64,000 nucleotides of DNA from Marilutibacter spongiae (GTDB lineage Bacteria; Pseudomonadota; Gammaproteobacteria; Xanthomonadales; Xanthomonadaceae): positions 62,001-126,000 of the forward strand of contig NZ_JACHTF010000004.1 in NCBI RefSeq assembly GCF_014145325.1, given 5' to 3'. Under the pieces are notes generated by a model. The model ran no database searches, had not been told where the DNA came from, and saw only the letters and a program-made list of their open reading frames with translations. Position 1 is the stretch's first letter. The number at the start of each line of letters is the position of its first letter. The translations under genes and the position numbers were made by a program. This document shows, one piece after another, positions 55,879 to 63,458 of this stretch.

Positions 55879-57917
55879 CCCCCAGCCGCAGCCCGACCAA
55901 GACGACCGCCCGCGCGATCGTCCCGGCCATCGCGCTCGCGCTCGCGGTCTTGTCTGCGCAGGCCACAGCCGCGGACGCAGCCGCGACGGGTGCCGGCGAA
56001 GAAGGCGACGCGAGCCAGGACGCGCCCTACGTGGATCGCGTGATCGACCCCGGCGCGCTGCCCGACATGGACGAGGCCGCCGAAGCCCAGCCCTACGACG
56101 CCTCCGGCCTGCCGCGTTCGTTCAACGCTGAACTCGCCTACAGCCACGGCGAGTTCGGCGACGACCGCTACCGCGAGTACGGCATCAGCGCCGGTGGCCA
56201 CCGCGAGTCCGCGCGCTGGGGCACGTGGTCGCTGCAGGCGAGCGTGTCGCGCCGCGACGACGATCGCGACGACCCCTTCGGCAGCGACGGCAGCGACGGC
56301 GACTGGACCGGGTCGGCGACGCTCTGGCAGCGCAACCTCGCGATGCCCGGCCAATGGCGCGGCGACAATGGCGCCGGCGTCCTCAACACCCCCAGCGTGC
56401 CGCTCCAGCGCGAGCAGTACCGTTTCTTCCTGCCCAGCACCACCTACGCCGGCTTCAGCAGCGAGTGGAGTAATGCCGCCACGGGCCTGCGCCTGCAGGG
56501 CGGCGGCGGCCGGCTTGGCCATTACACCGGCACGCGCCTGCTCGGCTTCGAGACCGACGAAGGCCACGTCGGCACCCTTGGCGCGCAATGGCAGTGGGCG
56601 AGCGGCTGGACCGGCTCGGCCACCTGGCTGAGCAGCGACGGCCGACTGGTCGCCGGCGACGCCGGCCAGCCGGTGATCGAGGACGGCCGCTCGCACGCGG
56701 TCCACGCGGCGACGGCCTGGCAGGGGGCGCGCGACCGCGTGCAGCTGAACCTGCTGTCCAGCGGCGGCGACGCCGGCAATGCGCGCGGCGGCTGGCTCGA
56801 TGCCCGCTCCGAGCGCGGCCGCTACACCCACAACTACGGCGCGTTCCACCTGGGCGAAGGCCTGGCCTGGGGCAGCTACCCGATCAACAACGACACGCGC
56901 GGCGGCTATTACCGGATCGGTTACCAGTTCGCGCGCTGGAGCTGGAGCGCGGGCGTCGACCGCATCGAATCGATCTCCGGCGACAGCTTCGATGGCAACT
57001 ACGCCACCGCCTACGCGCGCTACCAGCACAGCAGCACGCTCGGCTACGGTGGCACCGCCAGCCTGCGCGACGGCGAGGACCGCGCGCTGGCCACGCAGTG
57101 GTTCCTCGACAAGCGCAGCGACTGGGGCACGACCCGCCTGCAGTGGGACACCGCCCATGTCAGCGGCGAGGGCGCCGACAGCTGGCAGGCCAGCATCGAC
57201 CAGGCCTTCCCCGTCCGTGCCGGCAGCCGCCTGTCGGCCACCGTGGCCTACGGCGAACTGGCCTACGACGGCGAGCCGGCCACGCGCACCAGCAGTTTCG
57301 CGCTGTACGGCGGACAGGACCTGACCGACCGCTTGTCGATCGACGGGCAACTGCGATGGACGCATGGCGACGGGCCCGGGGCCCTGCGCGGCAGCAACGC
57401 GAACATCGCCGTGAACTGGGTCCTGAACCCGCGCTGGTCGCTGACCGCGAGCCTGTACCAGAACCAGGGCACGCAGCGCTCGCCGTTCGAACTGGACCCG
57501 CTCGGACAGGATCCGCTCTTCATGCGCCTGCCGCGCGAGCGCTCGGCCTTCCTGGTGCTTCGCTACCAGCGCGACGCCGGCCGCGCGCGTGCCGTGATCG
57601 GCGGGGCACCGGGCGCCGCCACCGGCCAGGTGGCCGGCAGCGTCTTCCTGGACGGCAACGACGACGGCAGCCGCAATGCCTCCGAGGCGGCGGTGCCGAA
57701 CCTGACCGTCATCCTCGACGGACGCTACGCGGTGCGCACCGACAGCCAGGGCCGTTTCGAGTTCCAGGACGTGGCGGTCGGCGAGCATCGCCTGACCGTG
57801 GTCGCCGACAACCTGCCCCTGCCATGGTTCATCGACGAGGCGCAGGCCGAACGCAGCATCGAGGTCCGGGTGCGCGAGTCGCTGCAGGTCGAGATCCCCG
57901 CCGCACGCGCGCGCTGA
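55875..57917 (+). CDS. Outer-membrane barrel-like protein with C-terminal SdrD/CarboxypepD_reg-like domain (usher candidate)
   Basis: 680 aa. Signal peptide about 1-33. From about 80 to 570 it alternates aromatic strands with polar loops as in outer-membrane barrels (e.g. GTWSLQASVSRRDD, GGYYRIGYQFARWSWSAGVD, LSIDGQLRWTHGD, WSLTASLYQNQG). The last 95 residues, GQVAGSVFLDGNDDGSRNASEAAVPNLTVILDG (cited in part) then YAVRTDSQGRFEFQDVAVGEHRLTV, are an SdrD-B/carboxypeptidase-regulatory-like module, also seen at the end of alternative-clade ushers. It is shorter than classical ushers (about 800-870 aa) and I cannot find an N-terminal usher domain or plug. Last gene of the operon, coupled by ATGA. 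Confidence 0.72.
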   Translation: MTPSRSPTKTTARAIVPAIALALAVLSAQATAADAAATGAGEEGDASQDAPYVDRVIDPGALPDMDEAAEAQPYDASGLPRSFNAELAYSHGEFGDDRYREYGISAGGHRESARWGTWSLQASVSRRDDDRDDPFGSDGSDGDWTGSATLWQRNLAMPGQWRGDNGAGVLNTPSVPLQREQYRFFLPSTTYAGFSSEWSNAATGLRLQGGGGRLGHYTGTRLLGFETDEGHVGTLGAQWQWASGWTGSATWLSSDGRLVAGDAGQPVIEDGRSHAVHAATAWQGARDRVQLNLLSSGGDAGNARGGWLDARSERGRYTHNYGAFHLGEGLAWGSYPINNDTRGGYYRIGYQFARWSWSAGVDRIESISGDSFDGNYATAYARYQHSSTLGYGGTASLRDGEDRALATQWFLDKRSDWGTTRLQWDTAHVSGEGADSWQASIDQAFPVRAGSRLSATVAYGELAYDGEPATRTSSFALYGGQDLTDRLSIDGQLRWTHGDGPGALRGSNANIAVNWVLNPRWSLTASLYQNQGTQRSPFELDPLGQDPLFMRLPRERSAFLVLRYQRDAGRARAVIGGAPGAATGQVAGSVFLDGNDDGSRNASEAAVPNLTVILDGRYAVRTDSQGRFEFQDVAVGEHRLTVVADNLPLPWFIDEAQAERSIEVRVRESLQVEIPAARAR

Positions 57918-58071
57918 TCGAACGACTTGGCGAGCGGCTCCCGTCCGGTCGCCGGCACAGGGCGTGGCGCAGTGCGCTGCGCTTTGAGCAAGGTCGGGCT
58001 CCAGCGCGCCGCCGCGCGTGATGGCAGTCGATCGACGGGTTCGCTTCGAATCGCAACCTTCATACCGAGAC

Positions 58072-58605
58072 CCCGGGTGCGCTTCGCTTACCCGGGCTAC
58101 GCAGCTGCAGCCGAACCCCGGCCTGCAACTCCAACAAACCGTCATCCCAGCGTTCGCCGGGATGACGAAAGGCGGTGGCGTAGCACCGCAGGCCGTGGCG
58201 GCCAGAGAGGCGCCCTTGTCCAGGCGCAGCGAGTTTGCGCGCCGTGCCGTCATGACCGAGGCGCACAGGGCACCGGTGCGGCGAAGCCGGACCGGCGGCT
58301 GATGGAGCCCGCGGTTCTGGTTCCTTTTGACGAGACAAAAGGGACTCGCACGCGCAGCAGGCGAAAGCCTTGGACTTGTACTTGGCTACAGATCCAGCAC
58401 CGTAGGATGGGTAGCGCGAAGCAAAACCCATCATTCATCGCGCATGCAATCCCGCGACGGTGGGTTTCGCCTTCGGCTCTACCCACCCTACGGCGACGCT
58501 GCAGCCGGTCACGGCCGGTAGCCCACAGGCCGTCACCCCAGCGAACGCTGGGGTCCAGCCTTGGCCTTACCGGAGCCCCGGGTGCGCTTCGCTTACCCGG
58601 GCTAC
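58072..58605. repeat. Cluster of at least five kinds of dispersed repeats
   Basis: The first and last elements are a 29-base direct repeat (58072-58100 and 58577-58605) with inner palindrome CCCGGGT..ACCCGGG. Between them lie single copies of the palindrome, ggttcc and gatgggt families that also occur at 21.3, 32.4 and 44.9 kb. Confidence 0.85.
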
Positions 58606-58653
58606 ACGGCGCTCGCGACCGTCCGCGAGGCCGTCGCATGGGGCGTGCCCAAG

Positions 58654-58675
58654 AAAAAAGGAGGCCGAAGCCTCC
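58654..58675 (-). terminator. Intrinsic terminator (minus strand)
   Basis: Minus-strand stem GGAGGC-ttcg-GCCTCC followed by six T and CTT. It lies about 140 bases after the phosphatase stop. A second hairpin TCCGG-tttcg-CCGGA (58684-58698) precedes it. It may end the phosphatase mRNA or a separate short transcript. Confidence 0.85.
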
Positions 58676-58815
58676 CAGTCAAGATCCGGCGAAACCGGAG
58701 GACTTATCGAGTTTTGACATGGCGCCGGCCGGAGCCGGACGGGGACAGCGTACCGGCCGGCCGCACTTGATGCAACACTTTAAGTAAATCGGCTCAAGCC
58801 ATTGATTATTAATGG

Positions 58816-59715
58816 CTATTGTGCGTAATCCAGCGCGTCCTGCTTCGCGGCCCGGCGCACCTCCACCGGCTGGCTCCAGTCGTTGTTGAACGCAGCCGGC
58901 TCCCACGAGCCGTAGGTCGGATTGGGCAGCATCCACCAGCGCTCGCCGAACCAGTCGCCGTATTCGTCCATCAGCGCGGCGCGGCCCTCGGCGGTGTTGT
59001 TGACGACCTCGGTGAAGTCGCCGAGCTGGTCGCCGAACTGCATCAGCACCCGGTACTCGCGTCCGGCCAGCTGGCGCCGGCAGTTCTTCTCGCTGCCGTT
59101 CTGCTCACAGCCTTCCACGTAGGTCCCCAGGCCGAGGAAAACGCTGTCGTCGGCCACCGGAAGGCCCTCGGCGCGCAGGTTGGCCAGGGTCGCCTCCTGC
59201 AGGTGCTCGGCACGGTTGGACAGATAGAGGATGGTCACGCCCCTGGCTGCCGCGGCCCGGGCGAAATCGACCACGCCCGGCACCGGCCGTGCCTTCTTCT
59301 CGGCGACCCAGGCGGCCCATGTGACCTCGTCGTAGGCCTTGCCGTCGCGGACCAGGCGCGCCTGGTAGGGCGAGTTGTCCAGCACGGTCTCGTCGACGTC
59401 CATGATCACCGCCGGCTTGAGCCCGGTGCCGGCGTTGGCGCGTTCGCCGGGGACCAGCGCGTCCCAGTTCGCCTCGGCGAGGGCCTGGTCGAGATGGTCG
59501 GCGGCGGCCTTGAACGTCTGCCGCGCGAGCGCCTGGTACTCGGTCGAGGTCTGCACCCACAGGACCGCGTTGAGGTTGTCGTTGGCCGGTACCGCCCCGG
59601 CCGGCGCGGTGGCCACGGGCGCCGCCGGCGGCGTGGCGGCCGGTTCGCCGCGCTGGCAGGCGGCCAGGGAGAACAGGCCGGCCAATGCCGTCGCGGCCAG
59701 GAAACTCGAACGCAT
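58816..59715 (-). CDS. 5'-nucleotidase, lipoprotein e(P4)-type HAD acid phosphatase
   Basis: 299 aa. Lipobox SLAAC with Cys20, so an outer-membrane lipoprotein. HAD nucleophile motif IMDVDETVLDN with Asp106 and Asp108; later YLSNRAEH (motif II Ser region), and QFGDQLGDF (motif IV Asp pair), the DDDD set of the class C/e(P4) phosphatases. In Haemophilus e(P4) dephosphorylates NMN and haem-uptake-linked substrates at the surface. GGAG precedes the ATG at 59715. Divergent control is shared with nothing; rep lies 76 bases upstream on the same strand. Confidence 0.92.
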   Translation of the reverse strand: MRSSFLAATALAGLFSLAACQRGEPAATPPAAPVATAPAGAVPANDNLNAVLWVQTSTEYQALARQTFKAAADHLDQALAEANWDALVPGERANAGTGLKPAVIMDVDETVLDNSPYQARLVRDGKAYDEVTWAAWVAEKKARPVPGVVDFARAAAARGVTILYLSNRAEHLQEATLANLRAEGLPVADDSVFLGLGTYVEGCEQNGSEKNCRRQLAGREYRVLMQFGDQLGDFTEVVNNTAEGRAALMDEYGDWFGERWWMLPNPTYGSWEPAAFNNDWSQPVEVRRAAKQDALDYAQ

Positions 59716-59790
59716 GAAAGCTCCACTATTTCGTCTCGGACGCCCGAGTGTACCGGCGAAGCATCGCCGCTTCGTGTCGCCAGGCGCCCC

Positions 59791-61773
59791 TCAGCCTTCT
59801 TCCAGCAGCGCGCGGATCGCCGCCAGGCCCGCCTGCGCGCGCTCCTGCTTGCGCGCGGCGTCGGCCACCGGGTCGGCGCCGTCGCGCTGGACCTCGGCCG
59901 GCGGCAGCTCGTCGAAGAAGCGGCTGGGCTGCAGGCGGAAGCGGTCGCCCCAGCGCTGGGCCTCGCGGCAGTACGACAGCCACAGCTGCTCCTTGGCGCG
60001 GGTGATGCCCACGTAGAGCAGCCGCCGCTCTTCGTCCAGGCTGCCCTCCTCCATCGCGGCCTCGTGCGGCAAGGTGCCGTCGTTGACGCCGACGATGAAG
60101 ACGTAGCGGAATTCCAGGCCCTTGGCGGCGTGCAGCGACATCAGCCGCACCTGGTTGCCGGCCTCGCCCTTGTCGGCGTGCGACAGCAGCGCCAGTTGCG
60201 CGGCGAGTTCGCCAGGGCCGCTGCCCTTGCCGCCCTCGAACCACTCGGCCAGCTCTTCCAGGTTCTGGCGGCGGCGCTGGAAGCTGGCCTCGTCCTTGCA
60301 CTGCGCGCGGATCGAGGCGAGCAGGCCGCTCTTTTCCGCGAGCACGCGCACCAGCTCCGCCGGCGGCAGGCGCTGGGCATCGCCGCGCAGGCCGCGGATG
60401 ATGCCGATGAACCCGTCCAGGGCGTTGCCGGCGCGGGGGGCGAGCTGCTTGAGCACGCCGACGGACTCGGCGGCGCGCGACATCGGCATGTGCGACTTCT
60501 GCGCCAGCTCGGCGAGCTTGGCCAGGGTGGTCGCACCGACCTCGCGGCGCGGCGCCTGCACCGCGCGCAGGAAGGCCGCGTCGTCGTCGGGATTGGCGAC
60601 CAGGCGCAGCCAGGACAGCGCGTCCTTGACCTCCCCGCGCTCCAGGAACGCGGTGCCCCCGGTGAGGTGGTAAGGCACGCGCAGCAGCTGCAGCGCCTTC
60701 TCCAGCGCGCGGCTCTGGTGGTTGCTGCGGAACAGGATGCAGAAATCGCTCCACGGCGCCTGCTTGGCGGTGGCGATGAAGTGCAGTTCGGCGGCGACCT
60801 TCTCCGCCTCGTGGGCCCCGTCCCGGCATTCCCAGATGCGGATGCGCTCGCCGTCGGCGTTCTCGCTCCAGAGGGTCTTGAGGTGCTCGTGGGGGTTGTG
60901 CGCGATCAGGGCGTTGGCCGCGCGCAGCACGCGGTTGGAGCAGCGGTAGTTCTGTTCCAGCTTGACGATGCGCAGCGACGGGTAGTCCGTGCCCAGGGTC
61001 AGCAGGTTGTCGGGGTTGGCGCCGCGCCAGGCATAGATCGACTGGTCGTCGTCGCCCACGCAGGTGAACAAGCCCTTCGGGCCGGCGATCGCCTTGAGCA
61101 GGCGGTACTGGGCGTCGTTGGTGTCCTGGCATTCGTCGACCAGCAGGTAGCCGATGCGCTCGCGCCAGGCCAGGCGCATGTCCTCGTCGGCTTCAAGCAA
61201 TTGCACCGGCAGGCGGATCAGGTCGTCGAAGTCGACCGCGTTGAACGTCTGCAGTCGCGCCTGGTAGCGAGCGTATAGCGCCGCGGCTTCCACTTCGCGC
61301 GGGCCGCGCGATGCGGCCATCGCCTCCTCCGGCGACAAGCCCGCGTTCTTCGCCCGCGAGATGAGGTTGCGCGCGTTGTCGAGCACGTCGGGCTTGCTGC
61401 CCGGTGGCAGCAGGTCCTTGACCTGGGCGGCGCTGTCGTCGCTGTCGAACACGCTGAAGCCACGACGCAGGCCGGCCTTGGCATGGTCGATCTGCAGCAT
61501 CTTCAGGCCCAGCGCATGGAAGGTGCACACCGTCAGGCCTTCGGCGGCGTCCCCGCGGATGCGCTTGGCGACGCGCTCCTTCATCTCCTTCGCCGACTTG
61601 TTGGTGAAGGTGATCGCCGCGATACGCCGCGCCGGCATGCGCCCGCTGGCGATCAGGTGGGCGATCTTCTCGACGATCACGCGGGTCTTGCCGCTGCCCG
61701 CGCCGGCGAGCACGAGCAAGGGGCCGTCGGTATGCTCGACGGCGGCGCGTTGGGGGGGGTTGAGGCCGTGCAT
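59791..61773 (-). CDS. rep: ATP-dependent DNA helicase Rep
   Basis: 660 aa superfamily 1 helicase. MHGLNPPQRAAVEHTDGPLL (Q motif), Walker A AGAGSGKT at 23-30, DFDDLIRLPVQLL, DECQDTN (motif II), GDDDQSIYAWRGA (III), EQNYRCSNRVL (IV), VRLMSLHAAKGLEF (V) and VGITRAKEQLWLSY (VI). Length (E. coli 673) and FDDLI segments fit Rep rather than UvrD. Helps replication past protein blocks. ATG at 61773 is the conserved start. Confidence 0.95.
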   Translation of the reverse strand: MHGLNPPQRAAVEHTDGPLLVLAGAGSGKTRVIVEKIAHLIASGRMPARRIAAITFTNKSAKEMKERVAKRIRGDAAEGLTVCTFHALGLKMLQIDHAKAGLRRGFSVFDSDDSAAQVKDLLPPGSKPDVLDNARNLISRAKNAGLSPEEAMAASRGPREVEAAALYARYQARLQTFNAVDFDDLIRLPVQLLEADEDMRLAWRERIGYLLVDECQDTNDAQYRLLKAIAGPKGLFTCVGDDDQSIYAWRGANPDNLLTLGTDYPSLRIVKLEQNYRCSNRVLRAANALIAHNPHEHLKTLWSENADGERIRIWECRDGAHEAEKVAAELHFIATAKQAPWSDFCILFRSNHQSRALEKALQLLRVPYHLTGGTAFLERGEVKDALSWLRLVANPDDDAAFLRAVQAPRREVGATTLAKLAELAQKSHMPMSRAAESVGVLKQLAPRAGNALDGFIGIIRGLRGDAQRLPPAELVRVLAEKSGLLASIRAQCKDEASFQRRRQNLEELAEWFEGGKGSGPGELAAQLALLSHADKGEAGNQVRLMSLHAAKGLEFRYVFIVGVNDGTLPHEAAMEEGSLDEERRLLYVGITRAKEQLWLSYCREAQRWGDRFRLQPSRFFDELPPAEVQRDGADPVADAARKQERAQAGLAAIRALLEEG

Positions 61774-61851
61774 GCGGGACTTCCTGGAGCGGCCCACAGT
61801 GTAGCGGACCCGCCGCCCCGCCCCGCGCCCCCGCGGCGTCGGCCCCCGCGT

Positions 61852-61867
61852 TATATTGCAATGCAAC
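61852..61867 (+). promoter_or_regulatory. Possible promoter -10 and operator-like palindrome
   Basis: TATATT (61852-61857) as a -10 box overlaps TTGCA-a-TGCAA (61857-61867), an inverted repeat just upstream of the methylglyoxal synthase start. No good -35. The only AT-rich patch in this region. Confidence 0.35.
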
Positions 61868-61888
61868 ACGACGACGAGGATGCCGCCG

Positions 61889-62770
61889 ATGCGCATGGGA
61901 CTGGCCGCCAACCGCCTGCACCACGCCAGCGAGGATGCCGCGCTGTTCCGCTGGCTGCGCGCCTGCGAATCGGGCATCCGCGAGCTGGGACTGGCCCTGC
62001 ATGCCGTGGGCCGGACCCATGATGCGATCGTGGCCGCGGGCATGCTCGGCGGCCATGCGGGCCTGCGCCGCTATCCGTATGGCCGCGAGGGCGGCCTGAT
62101 GAAGCTGGTCGCCGAGGTCGTGGGCCTGGACGAGGTCGAGCGCCGCCTGGACGGTGCGATCTACCTGATCGACCCGGTGGACCCGTCCTCGACCTTTCCC
62201 GAGGCCGTGGCGCTGAAGCGGCAGTGCGTGATCCACGGCAAGCCCTTCATCTCCACCGTGGCCGCGGCGCGCGACTGGATCGAGCAGGAGCGCGTCCTCG
62301 CCGGACTGGCGCCGGATCCGGCGGCCGACCGCTTCTTCGACCCTCGCGGCCAGGTCCTGGCCCTGGTCGCCCACGACGCGATGAAACCGGCGATGCTGGA
62401 TTTCGCAGCGCATCACTTCGATCTGCTGTCGCGCTTCGACCAGCGCGTCGGCACCGGCACGACGGGCCAGCGCCTCAACGAGCTGGCCTGGAGCCGCGGC
62501 TGGCCGGCGGACACGCCCTGGGTGCGCCGCTACGAAAGCGGTCCGCTCGGCGGCGACGCGCAGATCGCCGACCGCGTGCTGGAGAAGCGCTGCCAGCGGG
62601 TGGTGTTCTTCGAGGATCCGCACGTGGCGCGCCAGCACGAGGCCGACATCCAGTTGCTCGAGCGCGCGGTCACCACCGTCACCGACGACGCGGTCTGCAC
62701 CACCTCCCCGGCGATGGCCGCGCGCTGGGCCGGGGCCGCCGTCCGCAGACAGGCCCTGCGGCCGCTGTGA
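61889..62770 (+). CDS. mgsA: Two-domain methylglyoxal synthase
   Basis: 293 aa, roughly twice the length of E. coli MgsA (152 aa). Residues about 155-290 are a full methylglyoxal synthase: LVAHDAMKP (His162, Asp163), [20 protein letters not shown] (catalytic Asp223), [14 protein letters not shown] (His250, Asp253), equivalent to His19, Asp20, Asp71, His98 and Asp101. It converts dihydroxyacetone phosphate to methylglyoxal when phosphate is low. Residues 1-150 look like a second, degenerate copy of the same fold ([45 protein letters not shown]) lacking the GTTG and GGD motifs. GAGGA precedes the ATG at 61889; ATG 61880 is possible. Confidence 0.86.
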   Translation: MRMGLAANRLHHASEDAALFRWLRACESGIRELGLALHAVGRTHDAIVAAGMLGGHAGLRRYPYGREGGLMKLVAEVVGLDEVERRLDGAIYLIDPVDPSSTFPEAVALKRQCVIHGKPFISTVAAARDWIEQERVLAGLAPDPAADRFFDPRGQVLALVAHDAMKPAMLDFAAHHFDLLSRFDQRVGTGTTGQRLNELAWSRGWPADTPWVRRYESGPLGGDAQIADRVLEKRCQRVVFFEDPHVARQHEADIQLLERAVTTVTDDAVCTTSPAMAARWAGAAVRRQALRPL

Positions 62771-62819
62771 CGCGGCCGCGGCCGTGACGGCGGGCGCCAC
62801 CGCACCCTACACTTCCGCG

Positions 62820-63440
62820 ATGGCGAAGCTCTACTTCTACTACTCGGCGATGAATGCCGGGAAGACCACCACCCTGCTGCAGTCCGCCCACAACTACCGC
62901 GAGCGCGGCATGCGCGTGGCGATCCTGACGCCCCGGCTGGACGATCGCGCGGGCACCGGGCGCGTCGCCTCGCGGATCGGCCTGTCCTCCGAGGCGATCG
63001 CCTTCGGCCCGGAAGAGGACCTCCAGGCGCGGGTCCAGGCCGACATCGAGGCGAACGGTCCGCTGCATTGCGTGCTGGTCGACGAAGCGCAGTTCCTGGG
63101 CCGCTCGCAGGCCTGGCAGCTGACCGAGGTGGTTGACGCGCTGGGCATCCCGGTGCTGTGCTACGGCCTGCGCACCGACTTCCGCGGCGAGCTCTTCGAG
63201 GGCAGTCAGTACCTGCTCGCCTGGGCCGACGAGATCAGCGAGATCAAGACCATCTGCCACAGCGGCAGCAAGGCCACGATGGTCGTCCGCGTCGACGAAC
63301 AGGGCCGCGCGGTCCGCGAGGGGCCGCAGGTAGAGATCGGCGGCAACGACCGCTATGTCTCGGTGTCGCGGGCGGAGTACAAGCGGGTGATGCGCGGCGA
63401 AGGCCGGATCGACCCCGCGCAGCCTCCCCTGCCGCTCTAG
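62820..63440 (+). CDS. tdk: Thymidine kinase (type II)
   Basis: 206 aa; phosphorylates thymidine in salvage. [20 protein letters not shown] with P-loop at 9-17, [16 protein letters not shown] (catalytic Glu near 89), [21 protein letters not shown] and [18 protein letters not shown]. In E. coli the zinc ligands lie in ICFCGRKA and VCRKHYK; here the equivalents are ICHSGSKA and VSRAEYK, so only Cys146 of the four remains. Otherwise normal. Start at 62820. Confidence 0.95.
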   Translation: MAKLYFYYSAMNAGKTTTLLQSAHNYRERGMRVAILTPRLDDRAGTGRVASRIGLSSEAIAFGPEEDLQARVQADIEANGPLHCVLVDEAQFLGRSQAWQLTEVVDALGIPVLCYGLRTDFRGELFEGSQYLLAWADEISEIKTICHSGSKATMVVRVDEQGRAVREGPQVEIGGNDRYVSVSRAEYKRVMRGEGRIDPAQPPLPL

Positions 63441-63458
63441 CGCCGTCGCGCCGCCGGG

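Larger units (their letters stand above)
57918..58815. other. Long gene-free region with many dispersed repeats
   Basis: 898 bases with no supported gene. Holds two copies of cccgggtgcgcttcgcttac.. (58072-58100, 58577-58605), an atcccagcg-type palindrome (58144-58163) and a cccagcg variant (58535-58554), a ggttccttttgacg element (58318-58345), the gtaggatgggt element (58402-58432) and its inverse (58459-58493), and a minus-strand terminator (58654-58675). Short frames here are repeat translations. Confidence 0.8.

Noticed and set aside
58010-58790. Frames of 60-280 codons in the repeat hotspot
   Set aside because: Composed of repeat translations (e.g. PGCASLTRAT, RFAYPGY); no ribosome sites, no domain.
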